DNA of 57,113 bases from Actinomycetales bacterium (GCA_015655415.1 JAATFB010000055.1:1-57113); one strand, 5' to 3'; shown: positions 18,193 to 27,630, counted from the first letter of the stretch. The notes: generated from the letters alone by a model not told the origin. Numbers and translations are program-made.

Positions 18193-19572
18193 CTACTTGC
18201 TGTCTGCGTCGATCAATGCCTGGACCTTGGTGTTCACGCCCTTCAGGAGCGTGTCCACGTCGGCGTGCTGATCGGTGAGCACGGCCTGCACGACGGAGTC
18301 GAGCGCGCCGTAGAGGTCCTGCGTGTGCGCGGGCGGCTCCGGCGAGATCTTCTGGTTGAAGATGTTGTCGTTGAACGGCTTCAGGTTCTCCACCGGGATG
18401 TTGTCGTACGGCTTGATCCACTCCTGGTTGCGCTCCCACGTCGCCCGGTCGAACACCGGGAGGGTGGGCGCGTTCACGGCCTGGTCGCCCTTCGCGAGGG
18501 TCTTCGCGTTGTCGATCGCCGCGGTCTTGTCCACGGTCGGCTGCGTGCGGTAGAAGTCGATCCACTTCACGGCCGCCGCGATCTGCGCGGGGCTGTCCTT
18601 CACATCCACCACGTCGACGTTTCCGCCCGAGAGTATGCCCGCGTTCGGATCCGAGGAGAGCGGGAACGTCGTCACCCCGTACTTCTTCGGGTCGAAGCCG
18701 TTGGCCTGCATGAGCGATCCGATGACGTCCGATCCGCTCATGTACATCGCGATCTGACCGGACGCGAACGCCTGGTTGATGCCGCTCCAGTCGAAGAGGA
18801 AGTTGCTGCCCATGGAGTCGTCCGTCCAGCGGAGCTTCTTCAGCCAGTTCAGCGCCTGCTTCGTCTGGGCGTTGTTTGCGGTGACCGTGACCTTGCCGTC
18901 AGAGCCCACCTTCTCGAGCCTGCCGCCGAGCGACTGGGTGAGGGTGGCCAGCTCCCAGCCGCCCGTGTTGTCCTTCGTCATCTGCATGTAGCCGGCGACC
19001 CCGGGGACCTTCTGGGAGATGGTCTTCGCATCCTGTTCGATCTCGTCGAGCGTGGTGGGCGGCTTGTCCGGGTCGAGTCCCGCCTTGGTGAAGATGTCAC
19101 GGTTGTACGACAGCGCCATCGCGTAGGGGCCCCACGGGATGCCGTAGATCTTGCCGTCGTTGCCGGTGGCGACGTCGAGCACGTTCTTGTTCCACTTCTT
19201 GGCCGTCGAGGTCTGGTCGAAGTACTTCGTGATGTCGGCCAGCTGACCGTTGTTCGCGAGCGTCTTCGAATCGGTGAACGGCACGTTGAACACGTCCGGC
19301 AGCGTGCCTCCGGCGAGCTCGGCGGCGAACGTCGTGCCCGTCCACTGGTACTCGATCGCCTTCACCTTGATGTTCGGGTACTTCTTCTCGAACTGCTGCA
19401 CGCGCTCGTGCAGGGCCTTCAGCGCGTCGGCAGTCGCGCCGGGCAGCACCGGCGCCACGACGAGATTGACCTTGCCGTCGCCCCCGCCGCTGTTCGACGA
19501 GCATCCGCTGAGGATGCCGACGCCCAGCAGAGCGGCCACGGTCAGCGCCGCGATCCTTCCTGGTGACTTCAT
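18193..19572 (-). CDS. Sugar ABC transporter substrate-binding lipoprotein (alpha-glucoside locus)
   Basis: Extracellular solute-binding protein family 1, 459 aa. The lipoprotein signal is MKSPGRIAALTVAALLGVG then ILSGCSSN. The start at 19572 has AAAGGA about 8 nt upstream; another ATG six bases earlier (19578) is possible. The mature part has the family's NLVVAPVLPGATADALKAL opening, LPDVFNVPFTDS, GIPWGPYAMALSYNRDIFTK and MYMSGSDVIGSLMQ. It lies 58 nt downstream of the GH13 alpha-glucosidase, so an alpha-glucoside such as maltose, trehalose or isomaltose is the likely ligand (inference from context). Confidence 0.9.
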   Translation of the reverse strand: MKSPGRIAALTVAALLGVGILSGCSSNSGGGDGKVNLVVAPVLPGATADALKALHERVQQFEKKYPNIKVKAIEYQWTGTTFAAELAGGTLPDVFNVPFTDSKTLANNGQLADITKYFDQTSTAKKWNKNVLDVATGNDGKIYGIPWGPYAMALSYNRDIFTKAGLDPDKPPTTLDEIEQDAKTISQKVPGVAGYMQMTKDNTGGWELATLTQSLGGRLEKVGSDGKVTVTANNAQTKQALNWLKKLRWTDDSMGSNFLFDWSGINQAFASGQIAMYMSGSDVIGSLMQANGFDPKKYGVTTFPLSSDPNAGILSGGNVDVVDVKDSPAQIAAAVKWIDFYRTQPTVDKTAAIDNAKTLAKGDQAVNAPTLPVFDRATWERNQEWIKPYDNIPVENLKPFNDNIFNQKISPEPPAHTQDLYGALDSVVQAVLTDQHADVDTLLKGVNTKVQALIDADSK

Positions 19573-19630
19573 CGTCATGTTCCTTTCGGGAGTGTGATTG
19601 TGGGTTTTCGTGGTGGTCCGCTCTGCGGTC

Positions 19631-21370
19631 TCAGACGCGGAGCCTCGACGGCAGGCGTCGGGTTCGCAGCCATGCCGTGGAGTCGGGGGGCAGTCGTCCG
19701 CCTCGCAGCGGAGCGCTGGCCAGGAGGATCCCTGCGTTGTCGGGCAGTTCGACGTCGTGCTCCGAGAGGTTCGTGATCGAGAGGAACTCCGGCCCCCGCT
19801 CGAAGGCCAGCACGCCGTCGCCGAGGGAGCGCCACGAGAACCCGGTGTCGGGCGCCCCGTTCAGCGCCTTGCGCACCCGCAGCGCGTCGCGGTACAGCCA
19901 CAGCGTCGACGACGGGTCGCCATCCTGGGCCTGAACCGTGAGGGACGACCAGGCCGCCGGCTGCGGCAGCCACGGCGGCCGCGCCGCGCCCGGAGGGCTG
20001 AAGCCGAACGGCGGCCGAGATCCGCTCCAGGGCAACGGCACACGGCATCCGTCCCGACCGGGGTCGGTCCCCCCGGAACGGAAGTGCATCGGATCCTCGA
20101 GCCGGTCCTCGGGGATGTCCTCGACCTCCGGCAGTCCGAGCTCGTCTCCCTGGTAGATGTACAGCGCGCCGGGCAACGCCGCCGTGAGCAGCGCGGCCGC
20201 CCGGGCACGTCGGGTACCCAACGCCAGGTCTGTCGGGGTGCCGGCTCGCTTGGCGGCGAAGGCGAACGACGTGTCCTCCCGCCCGTATCTGGTCACGGGC
20301 CGGGTGACGTCGTGGTTGGAGAGCACCCACGTGGACGGGGCGTCGACCGGCGCGTGGGCCGCCAGCGTCCTGTCGATGGACGCCCTCAGCTCCGCGGCGT
20401 CCCACGGCCGGGCGAGGAAGTCGAAGTTGAACGCCGTGTGCAGCTCGTCGTTGCGCAGGTACTTGGCGAACCGGTGGATGTCCGGCAGCCAGATCTCACC
20501 GACGAGGATCCTGGCACCAGGGTAGGAGTCCGCGATCGCGCGCCACCGGCGGTAGATCTCATGCAGCTCGTCGCGATCCTGCGTCGGGTGACCACCCGGC
20601 TGAGGGTTCTCGGGCACCTCCGGGAGGGTGTCGTCCTTGACGAGCAGGGCGGCGGAGTCGATGCGCACGCCGCCGACGCCGCGGTCGAACCAGAATCTGA
20701 GCACGTCCTCGTGCATGCGACGAACGTCCGGGTGGTTCCAGTTCAGATCGGGCTGCTGCGGCGTGAACAGATGCAGATACCACTCCCCGGGCGTGCCGTC
20801 GGGGTTCGTGGTGCGTGTCCATGTCGGGCCGGAAAAACTGGACTCCCAGCCGGTGGGCATCTCGGATCCGTCCGGCCCCTTGCCGGGATGGAACCAGAAA
20901 CGGTCCCGCTCCGGCGATCCGGGGCCCGCGGCGAGGGCGGCACGGAACCACGGGTGCTGATCCGAGATGTGGTTCGGGACGATGTCGACGATGGTGCGGA
21001 TGCCCAGCGCCAGCGCCTCCTGGATCAGCGCCTCGGCCTCCTCGAGCGTGCCGAACCGGGGGTCTATCGACGTGTAGTCGGCCACGTCGTAGCCGCCGTC
21101 GGCGAGCGGCGATGGGTACCACGGCGTGAACCAGATCGCGTCGACGCCCAGGTCTTTCAGATAGCCGAGGCGATGCCGCACGCCGGCCAGGTCGCCCACT
21201 CCGTCGCCGTTCCCGTCGGCGAAGCTGCGCGGATAGATCTGGTAGATCGCGGCGCTGCGCCACCACAGCGGGTCGGCGTCCGACGGCGAACGCCGGTCGC
21301 GCGGGGCCGCGACGTCCCGGGTGTCGGCAGCCTCGTCGTCGAGCTGATCGGCCACGGAGCTGAGGTCCAC
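19631..21370 (-). CDS. GH13 alpha-glucosidase (oligo-1,6-glucosidase/maltase type)
   Basis: Cytosolic alpha-glucosidase that would hydrolyse imported alpha-glucosides, 579 aa. The frame is open to 21505, but the GTG at 21370 (VDLSSVADQL) has an AAGGG site 7 nt upstream and removes an unconserved Pro/Ala tail. The GH13 landmarks are AIYQIYPRSFADGNGDGVGD, DIVPNH (region I), GVRIDSA (nucleophile D238), GEIWL (acid/base E292) and LSNHD (D354). QYQPDLNWNHPDV and YIYQGDELGLPEVEDI place it in the GH13_30/31-like oligo-alpha-glucosidase group. The C-terminal beta domain is complete. No signal peptide. It sits between a LacI regulator and the ABC genes. Confidence 0.9.
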   Translation of the reverse strand: MDLSSVADQLDDEAADTRDVAAPRDRRSPSDADPLWWRSAAIYQIYPRSFADGNGDGVGDLAGVRHRLGYLKDLGVDAIWFTPWYPSPLADGGYDVADYTSIDPRFGTLEEAEALIQEALALGIRTIVDIVPNHISDQHPWFRAALAAGPGSPERDRFWFHPGKGPDGSEMPTGWESSFSGPTWTRTTNPDGTPGEWYLHLFTPQQPDLNWNHPDVRRMHEDVLRFWFDRGVGGVRIDSAALLVKDDTLPEVPENPQPGGHPTQDRDELHEIYRRWRAIADSYPGARILVGEIWLPDIHRFAKYLRNDELHTAFNFDFLARPWDAAELRASIDRTLAAHAPVDAPSTWVLSNHDVTRPVTRYGREDTSFAFAAKRAGTPTDLALGTRRARAAALLTAALPGALYIYQGDELGLPEVEDIPEDRLEDPMHFRSGGTDPGRDGCRVPLPWSGSRPPFGFSPPGAARPPWLPQPAAWSSLTVQAQDGDPSSTLWLYRDALRVRKALNGAPDTGFSWRSLGDGVLAFERGPEFLSITNLSEHDVELPDNAGILLASAPLRGGRLPPDSTAWLRTRRLPSRLRV

Positions 21371-21672
21371 GCTGGAGCCCTTCTGAACGGCGGCGTCCGC
21401 CGTGGGAGGCAGCGGCGCCGAGGAAGCGAGCAGGTGCGACGCCGCCGGATGGGGGCATCCGTCTGGCGTCGAGCAAAACGTAATCAACTCGACAAAATGA
21501 TGCAAGAACTAAACAGACAGTAATCGGCTTGCGCAATCTTGCGGTTCCTTGCGGGCATGCGGGGCCCACGACGGCCGCACCGCGGCACGCCCGGGAACCG
21601 CCGTGCAGCGCGCGGGACTCACGCTCCGAGGGTGCCCCTCGCGCAGCCCCGCGCCGTGCGCGAGGCCGCCCC
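21371..21672 (-). promoter_or_regulatory. Promoter region of the alpha-glucosidase/ABC operon
   Basis: About 300 bp without a gene between the LacI-type regulator and the alpha-glucosidase. On the minus strand TTGCGC (21536-21531), a 17-nt spacer and TTTAGT (21513-21508) make a plausible promoter. The palindrome TTGCGCAA (21529-21536) lies on the -35 element and shares CGCAAGC with the inverted repeat in front of the regulator gene. That would fit repression by the neighbouring LacI protein. Seen by eye only; the -10 is a 4 of 6 match. Confidence 0.4.
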
Positions 21673-22680
21673 TCAGCGCGGGGCCGGGCCGGTGGATGCC
21701 CGCACCACCAGCTCCGGCTCGAACAGGAACTCGTCCACCTCAGGTCGCTCGCCGGTGATCTGTGCCGTCAGAAGCTCCATCACCATTCGCCCCATCGGCT
21801 CGATGGGCTGACGCACGGTCGTCAACGGCGGCTCGACGCAGCCCATCAGCGCCGAGTCGTCGTAGCCGACGACCGACACGTCCTCGGGCACCAGCAGTCC
21901 CGCTCGACGCACCGCACGGATCACGCCCAGCGCGAGCGGATCGCTCGCGCAGACGATCGCCGTGACGCCGGCTCGCACCAGCTTCGCGGCCGCCGCCTGC
22001 CCGGCCTCGAGCGAGTACAGGGAGCGCACCACCAGGTCGTCGTCGAACGCCAGGCCCGCGGCGTCCGCCTCCGCTCGTGCGGCCTCGTATTTGCGCGCGG
22101 ACGGAACATGGTCCCTGGGGCCCAGCACGTAGCCGATCCTGGTGTGCCCGAGCTGCAGCAGGTGGCGCACGGCGAGCTGGGTGGCGACACGGTCGTCGCA
22201 CGAGACCGTGGGGAACCCGATGCCCTCGGCCGGGGCGCTCACCAGCACCGTCGGCAGGTTCACCTCGCGCAGCCTCTCGTAGTGCTCATGCCCGCTGAGC
22301 TCCTGGGTGTACAGCCCGCCGGCGAACACGACGCCGGAGACGTGCTGCTCGAGCAGCAGGTCCACGTAGTCGGCCTCGGAGATGCCGCCGGCGGTCTGCG
22401 TGCACAGCACCGGGGTGTAGCCGTTCTGAGCGAGCGCCCCTCCCACGACCTCGGCGAACGCCGGGAAGATGGGGTTCGAGAGCTCCGGCAGCACCAGTCC
22501 CACGAGGCGGGCGCGTTCGCCGCGCAGCTTCGTCGGCCGCTCGTAGCCGAGCACGTCAAGCGCCGTGAGCACGGCCTGCCGGGTCGCCTCGCCGACCCCG
22601 GGCTTCTCGTTGAGCACCCGGCTCACGGTCGCCTCGCTGACGCCCACCTTGCGCGCGACCTCCGCCAGCCGTCTCGCCAT
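21673..22680 (-). CDS. LacI-family transcriptional regulator
   Basis: Sugar-responsive repressor, 335 aa. The N-terminal LacI helix-turn-helix and hinge read MARRLAEVARKVGVSEATVS, RVLNEKPGV and LDVLGYERP. The periplasmic-binding-protein-like effector domain includes RARLVGLVLPELSNPIFPAF, VSCDDRVATQLAVRHLLQLG, HTRIGYVLG and VVGYDDSALMGCVEPPLTTV. It lies directly upstream of, and on the same strand as, the alpha-glucosidase operon. A 5-bp-arm inverted repeat CGCAA-N4-TTGCG lies 13 bp before its start, suggesting autoregulation. The expected effector is an alpha-glucoside or a derived sugar (inference). Confidence 0.92.
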   Translation of the reverse strand: MARRLAEVARKVGVSEATVSRVLNEKPGVGEATRQAVLTALDVLGYERPTKLRGERARLVGLVLPELSNPIFPAFAEVVGGALAQNGYTPVLCTQTAGGISEADYVDLLLEQHVSGVVFAGGLYTQELSGHEHYERLREVNLPTVLVSAPAEGIGFPTVSCDDRVATQLAVRHLLQLGHTRIGYVLGPRDHVPSARKYEAARAEADAAGLAFDDDLVVRSLYSLEAGQAAAAKLVRAGVTAIVCASDPLALGVIRAVRRAGLLVPEDVSVVGYDDSALMGCVEPPLTTVRQPIEPMGRMVMELLTAQITGERPEVDEFLFEPELVVRASTGPAPR

Positions 22681-22692
22681 GTCGGCATTCTA

Positions 22693-22706
22693 CGCAAGCG
22701 GTTGCG
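22693..22706. promoter_or_regulatory. Candidate LacI-family operator
   Basis: CGCAAGCGGTTGCG, with perfect arms CGCAA/TTGCG around GCGG, at 13-26 bp upstream of the LacI-type regulator start. Form and position match operators of this family. A related half-palindrome lies over the -35 of the adjacent alpha-glucosidase promoter. Confidence 0.55.
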
Positions 22707-22858
22707 CCTTCGCGCAAGAACTCCCGTCGCGAGTGGCGCACGGCTGGCCGTGTGGCGCACCCGAGCGATGCGCCGTGGACGGATGCCAGGCGGATTCGGC
22801 ATCCGGACCGCCGGGGGTCCCGGCCGGAGGCCCCGTGGACACCGCCTAGCATGTGCGC

Positions 22859-23710
22859 ATGCCGAAAACGGTGCGGGCGCTCGCGATGGCGAGTCATCCT
22901 GGCCCGGCCGCCGTCGTCACCGTCGTCGCCGCGGTGCTGGCCGGGGCAGTCTCCTATCCCGTGCCGCGCGTTCTGCTCGTCTCGGCCGCGATCCTGGCCG
23001 ATCAGCTCTCCGTGGGCTGGTCGAACGACTGGATCGACGCCGCTCGCGACCGCGCGGTGGCCCGTGCCGACAAGCCGATCGTGACCGGCGCCGTGCCGCG
23101 AACGGTCGTCGGGGCCGCGGCCGTGCTCGCGCTCGTCGTCGCGCTATTGCTGACCGTGCCGATGGGCCCGGCCGCGCTGTGCGCGCACGCGGTGGCGCTG
23201 GCGGGTGCCTGGGGCTACAACGCGGGGCTCAAGCGCACCCTCTTCTCGGTGGTGCCGTACATGGTCAGCTTCGGCGCCCTGCCGGCCATCATCACCCTCG
23301 GCGCGCCCGACCCCCGCTGGCCGGTTTGGTGGGTCATCGCGGCGGGATGCCTGCTCGGCGCGGCAGCACATCTCACGAACGTGCTCCCGGACCTCGAGCA
23401 GGATGCGCTCACCGGCGTCCGCGGCTTCGGCCATGCGCTGGGTGCGCGGCGCGGCGGCCTCGTCTCCTTCGGGCTGCTGGCCGTCGTGGGGGTCACGATC
23501 GCGGTCGGCTCCGTCGCGGCGTCGGGGCTGAGGGGCTGGCCCGCGGGGCTCGTGCTGGGCGGGACGGTGGCCACGTTGGGCATCGCCGCGGCGGGCACGG
23601 TGCTGGTCCTGCGCGGCGTCCACTCCCGCTGGCCGATGCGCCTGGTCATGGCCTGCGCGGTCGTGGACGTCATCGCGCTGGCGGCCGCCGGCCCCGTGCT
23701 GTCGGTCTGA
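22859..23710 (+). CDS. UbiA-superfamily prenyltransferase
   Basis: Polytopic membrane protein of 283 aa that should attach an isoprenoid chain to an acceptor. The first Asp-rich motif is in SNDWIDAARDRAVARADKP (N56, D57, D60, D64). The second is LPDLEQDALTG. About eight hydrophobic spans are visible. The start is the ATG at 22859 (MPKTVRALAM), with a GTG six bases upstream as the alternative; the ribosome-binding site is weak. It is not obviously MenA, UbiA or a heme O synthase, and no quinone or carotenoid genes are adjacent, so the acceptor is unknown. Its 3' end overlaps the MFS gene end (convergent) by 41 bp. Confidence 0.85.
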   Translation: MPKTVRALAMASHPGPAAVVTVVAAVLAGAVSYPVPRVLLVSAAILADQLSVGWSNDWIDAARDRAVARADKPIVTGAVPRTVVGAAAVLALVVALLLTVPMGPAALCAHAVALAGAWGYNAGLKRTLFSVVPYMVSFGALPAIITLGAPDPRWPVWWVIAAGCLLGAAAHLTNVLPDLEQDALTGVRGFGHALGARRGGLVSFGLLAVVGVTIAVGSVAASGLRGWPAGLVLGGTVATLGIAAAGTVLVLRGVHSRWPMRLVMACAVVDVIALAAAGPVLSV

Positions 23711-25076
23711 CGACCGCCCGCCGTCCGTCGTCCTCCGCATGCCTGTTCCGGATGCCCGCCATCGACACCGCTCCCCCGATCACCAGCAGCACCGCGCATG
23801 CGACCAGCACCCGCCGCATCCCCGCCTGCCCGAGCGGGCCGCCGACGATCAGTCCCGCGCAGGCCACCGCGACGAGCCCGGCGATGCGGGCCATCGCGTT
23901 GTTGATCGCCGAGCCGATGCCCGCGCGCTCGGCGGGCACGGCACCGAGAACGGCGGCCGTGAGCGGCGCCACGGTCATCGACAGGCCCAGGCCGAACACC
24001 ACGACACCGGGCAGCAGCTCGAGCCAGTAGTCGACGGTGCTGCCCATGGCGAGCATCAGCGTGTAGCCTGCGGCGGCCACGAGCGGGCCGACCGTCATGA
24101 AGAGTCTCGGGCCGAACCTGCCCGACAGCGAGCCGAACCGGCCCGAGAGCACCAGCATCAGGATGGTCGACGGGATGAGCGCGAGGCCCGCCAGGGTGGC
24201 CGGATATCGTGCGACCTCCTGCAGATAGATGCCCACGACCAGAGTGCCCAGCGACAAGGCGGCATAGATCGCGAAAGTGGCCAGATTGCCGACGCCGAAG
24301 TTGCGGATGCGGAACAGCCCGAGCGGCAGCATCGGCTTGCGCGACCGCAGCTCGACGACGGCGAATCCGGCGAGCGCCAGGCATCCCAGGAGCCCCACGC
24401 ACCAGACCAGCGGACTCGCCCAGCCCACCTTCCCCTGCTCGATGAGTGCGAACACGACACCCCCGAGTCCGAGCGCGCCGAGCGCGGCGCCGAGGTAGTC
24501 GACATGCCGGTGGTCGTGCTCCTCGTCCAGCCGCACCCGCCACAGCATCGTGACGGTGACCGCTATCGGCAGCGGGTTGATCGCGAAGACCAGACGCCAG
24601 GAGAGCGTGTCGACGAATACGCCGCCGAGGAGCGGGCCGGCGAGCATCGCCGCCGAGGTCCAGGCAGTCCACCGCCCGATCGCCTTCGGCTGGTCGTCCT
24701 CGCCGAACACCTGGACGATGAGCGCCAGGGAGCTCGGCACGAGCAGTGCGCCCGCGACTCCCTGCGCTGCCCGGAACGCCACCAGCGAGACGCCGTCGGG
24801 TGCCAGCGCGCAGGCGATCGAGGTGACTCCGAAGCCGAACAGGCCGATCATCAGGATGCGCTTGCGGCCGAAGGCGTCGGAGAGCGAGCCGGCGAGCAGG
24901 ATGAGCGCGCCCAGGGTGATGAGATAGGCGTCCACCACCCACTGCTGCAGCACGAGACCGCCGCCCAGCTCCCGTGCGATCGCCGGCAGCGCAACGTTCA
25001 CCACGGAGCCGTCGAGGAACGCGACGAGCGATGCCAGGATCGCCACGGTCAGCACGGTGCGCTGCAGGGAGGTCAC
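23670..25076 (-). CDS. MFS drug-exporter-type transporter (DHA2/EmrB-QacA)
   Basis: 14-span proton-driven exporter of the DHA2 group, 468 aa from the GTG at 25076 (VTSLQRTVLTVAILASLVAF). The open frame reaches 25169, but that part is Pro/Cys-rich and not conserved. Motif A is LAGSLSDAFGRKRILMIGL. The DHA2 motif C-like region is FRAAQGVAGALLVPSSLALI and the N-terminal motif D1 is DGSVVNVALPAIARELG. The substrate cannot be inferred. It converges with and overlaps the UbiA-family gene and is divergent from the secreted lysozyme-like gene. Confidence 0.9.
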   Translation of the reverse strand: MTSLQRTVLTVAILASLVAFLDGSVVNVALPAIARELGGGLVLQQWVVDAYLITLGALILLAGSLSDAFGRKRILMIGLFGFGVTSIACALAPDGVSLVAFRAAQGVAGALLVPSSLALIVQVFGEDDQPKAIGRWTAWTSAAMLAGPLLGGVFVDTLSWRLVFAINPLPIAVTVTMLWRVRLDEEHDHRHVDYLGAALGALGLGGVVFALIEQGKVGWASPLVWCVGLLGCLALAGFAVVELRSRKPMLPLGLFRIRNFGVGNLATFAIYAALSLGTLVVGIYLQEVARYPATLAGLALIPSTILMLVLSGRFGSLSGRFGPRLFMTVGPLVAAAGYTLMLAMGSTVDYWLELLPGVVVFGLGLSMTVAPLTAAVLGAVPAERAGIGSAINNAMARIAGLVAVACAGLIVGGPLGQAGMRRVLVACAVLLVIGGAVSMAGIRNRHAEDDGRRAVVRPTARGRRPPAR

Positions 25077-25207
25077 CCGGCCAGTCAAACACGGCGTCAG
25101 AGTGCACGGCCGCGCGAGGACCGGTGGCCGGGAACAGAGCCGAGGGCATCCAGGGGCAGGACGCGGCATGCCGCACGATCGGCACAGATCCTGCCACGTG
25201 TCTGCCT

Positions 25208-26380
25208 ATGGTGAGACGCGTGGCTGTGTTCAGGATCCCCACCGCGAGCATCGGGCGGCGCGGCACGGCGCGTCTGCGCCTGAGCCTCATCGGCGTGGCC
25301 GTGGCGGTGACCATCCCGCTGGTGACCGCGGCTCCCGCGCACGCGGACGACTACCCCAGCTGGGACGAGGTGCAGGCGGCCAAGTCGAACGCCGCCGCCG
25401 CGCAGGCGGAATACGACAAGATCTCGGCGCTCATCGCCCAGCTGCAGCAGGCCGCGGACGCCGCGGCGACGGACGAGCTGAAGAAGGAGTTCGACTACAC
25501 GGTCGCCAAGAACGCCCTCGACGCCCAGAGCGCCAAGCTCGACGCGATCAACGCACAGGTCGCCGCGGCGCAGAAGACCGCCGACCAGGCGAAGCGGCAG
25601 TACGGCAAGCTGGCCTCGCAGCTCTACATCGCCGGCGGCGGCAGCCTCACCGCCAAGCTCCTGCTGGGCGACGGCGGCACCGACGACGACCTGCTCGGCC
25701 AGCTGGGCGCCATGAGCCAGCTCACCGGTCACATCTCCCAGCTCCAGTCGTACGCCCAGCAGAAGGAGAACGTGGTCGGCTCGCTGCAGGCGCAGGCGAA
25801 GCAGGCGGAAGGCGTCCGGGCCACGCTGGAGCAGGACGCCGATGCCAAGTTCAAGGCAGCGCAGGAGGCCAAGCAGGCCGCCGATGCGGCACTGGCGACG
25901 CAGCAGGCGCAGGGCGCGGTGCTGCAGGCGCAGGCCGCCAGCCTCAACGCGCAGGCCGCCGCGGAGGAGCAGCAGTACTGGGTGGGATACAACACCCGAC
26001 AGAACGCGGCCAGCGCCGGTGGCAGCGACTCCCAGATCGACACCTCGGCCGGCTGCAGCGCGGGCTGCACACCGGCGGCGGCTCAGGCGTACGCGCAGAG
26101 CGTTTTGGGCAGCTACGGCTGGGGCGGCGACCAGTTCTCCTGCCTCGTCGACCTGTGGAACATGGAGTCGGGATGGCGCTGGAACGCGTACAACTCCGAC
26201 AGCGGCGCGTACGGCATCCCGCAGTCCCTCCCGGCGAGCAAGATGGCCTCAGCCGGCGGGGACTGGCAGACCAACGGCAACACGCAGGTCAACTGGGGCC
26301 TGCGGTACATCGCGAGCTCCTACACCTCTCCCTGCTCGGCGTGGAACCACGAGATCTCGCGCGACCCGCACTGGTACTGA
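25208..26380 (+). CDS. Secreted coiled-coil protein with C-terminal lytic transglycosylase-like domain
   Basis: 390-aa exported cell-wall protein. The signal peptide (basic start, then LSLIGVAVAVTIPLVTAAPA) would be cut near AHA-DDYPS. Residues about 50-265 form a long Ala/Gln/Lys-rich coiled coil (AQAEYDKISALIAQLQQAAD, ALAQQ-type heptads), as in RipA or PcsB-like proteins. The C-terminal domain CTPAAAQAYAQSVLGSYGWG is followed by CLVDLWNMESGWRWNAYNS, with E320 as the likely catalytic Glu, and by SGAYGIPQSL and NWGLRYIASSY. This resembles the aggregation-promoting-factor/lysozyme fold common in actinobacteria. Peptidoglycan cleavage is inferred. Confidence 0.88.
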   Translation: MVRRVAVFRIPTASIGRRGTARLRLSLIGVAVAVTIPLVTAAPAHADDYPSWDEVQAAKSNAAAAQAEYDKISALIAQLQQAADAAATDELKKEFDYTVAKNALDAQSAKLDAINAQVAAAQKTADQAKRQYGKLASQLYIAGGGSLTAKLLLGDGGTDDDLLGQLGAMSQLTGHISQLQSYAQQKENVVGSLQAQAKQAEGVRATLEQDADAKFKAAQEAKQAADAALATQQAQGAVLQAQAASLNAQAAAEEQQYWVGYNTRQNAASAGGSDSQIDTSAGCSAGCTPAAAQAYAQSVLGSYGWGGDQFSCLVDLWNMESGWRWNAYNSDSGAYGIPQSLPASKMASAGGDWQTNGNTQVNWGLRYIASSYTSPCSAWNHEISRDPHWY

Positions 26381-26401
26381 TGCGGACCGTCCGGCTCGTC
26401 G

Positions 26402-27553
26402 CTATCCGGAGACCTCGCGCTCCGCGCGGTGGGTGAGCCCCGCGAGCGTCGCCGTGACGGCGAGCACGGCGATGCTGAGGACGATCACCGGCATCTCCTC
26501 CAGCACCGTCAGAGCGAGGATCGCGATCACGACCAGCAGCGCCGCCGCGACGAAGCGGGATCGGGCCAGACGCCCGAAGCGGGACCTCAGGAACAGCACG
26601 TTCCCGGCGAGATACACGAGCGGCCCGGCCGTCGTGACGAGCACGATCGCCGGGGTGAGGTGCTCGTGGGTGAGCCGGAGCTCGATCGACACCGCCACCA
26701 GGATCGCGCCAAGCACCATGAGGGCGTGCGCGTAGGCGTAGGCCGACCTCAGCGCCGCCGTCGAGCCGTCGCCGCCGCGGGTGTCTGGACCCGCGATCGC
26801 GAAGTAGTTCCACCAGAGCGCGAACAGCGAGGCGAAGCCCACGGCGAGGCTCAGCACGACGGAGCCGCTGAGACGCTCGTGCTCCACGATGGATCCGCCC
26901 ATGAGCAGGATGGACTCTCCGAGGGCGATGATGAACACGAGCCGGTTGCGCTCGGCCAGGTGTTCGGGGTCGGTGTCCCACAGCTCCATGGGGGCCGCGC
27001 CCAGACCTGGCAACCGGAACTGCGCGAGCGGTGCCGCGTAGTCGACCAGGACGGCGACGAGCCAGACGCCGAGGCGCCATCGCGGCTCCACCGCGGCGCC
27101 GGCGACCCAGAACACCCCGGCGAGAAGCGTCCACCACAGCAGCATCCGATAGTTCGCGGCGAGCTGCTGCCCGCGGAAGGCGACCATCATGAACATCGGC
27201 CGCAGGACGCCCATGAAGAGATAGCAGCCGACGAACAGCCACGCGCCGTCGCCGAACGCGTTCGGGATCGCGACCGACATCCCGAGTGCCGCGAGCATGA
27301 GCACACCGGTGAGCAGCTGCACGGGCACGCGGGCGGGGTCGAGCCAGTTCATCGCCCATGCGGTGTAGTTCCAGCCCCACCACACGGCGGCGAACACCAC
27401 GACGGTCTGCGCCGCCCCGGCCCAGGAGAGGTGCTCGATGAGCAGGTGGGAGAGCTGGATGATCGCGAAGACGTAGACCAGGTCGAAGAACAGCTCGACC
27501 GGGCCGACGTCGGAGCGGCGGGGCCCGTTCCGGGCCAGCGGGGTGGAGTCCAT
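26402..27553 (-). CDS. Low temperature requirement protein A (LtrA) family membrane protein
   Basis: 383-aa polytopic membrane protein. The family hallmark VGPVELFFDLVYVFAIIQLS is at about 17-36. VVFAAVWWGWNYTAWAMNWL, HLAERNRLVFIIALGESILL and ALWWNYFAI follow. The middle loop carries the His/Glu-rich segment ELWDTDPEHLAERNR. About ten spans are visible. The founding member was found through cold-sensitive growth of Listeria, but the biochemical role is unknown. Transcribed alone, next to the NTF2-like gene on the same strand. Confidence 0.9.
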   Translation of the reverse strand: MDSTPLARNGPRRSDVGPVELFFDLVYVFAIIQLSHLLIEHLSWAGAAQTVVVFAAVWWGWNYTAWAMNWLDPARVPVQLLTGVLMLAALGMSVAIPNAFGDGAWLFVGCYLFMGVLRPMFMMVAFRGQQLAANYRMLLWWTLLAGVFWVAGAAVEPRWRLGVWLVAVLVDYAAPLAQFRLPGLGAAPMELWDTDPEHLAERNRLVFIIALGESILLMGGSIVEHERLSGSVVLSLAVGFASLFALWWNYFAIAGPDTRGGDGSTAALRSAYAYAHALMVLGAILVAVSIELRLTHEHLTPAIVLVTTAGPLVYLAGNVLFLRSRFGRLARSRFVAAALLVVIAILALTVLEEMPVIVLSIAVLAVTATLAGLTHRAEREVSG

Positions 27554-27630
27554 GTGAAGAACCTCGTCGGCGTTGCTGCGCAGCGGTACCGCCAGTATGA
27601 CGGTGACCGCTGCGCGGCGGCGAGCCTCGG

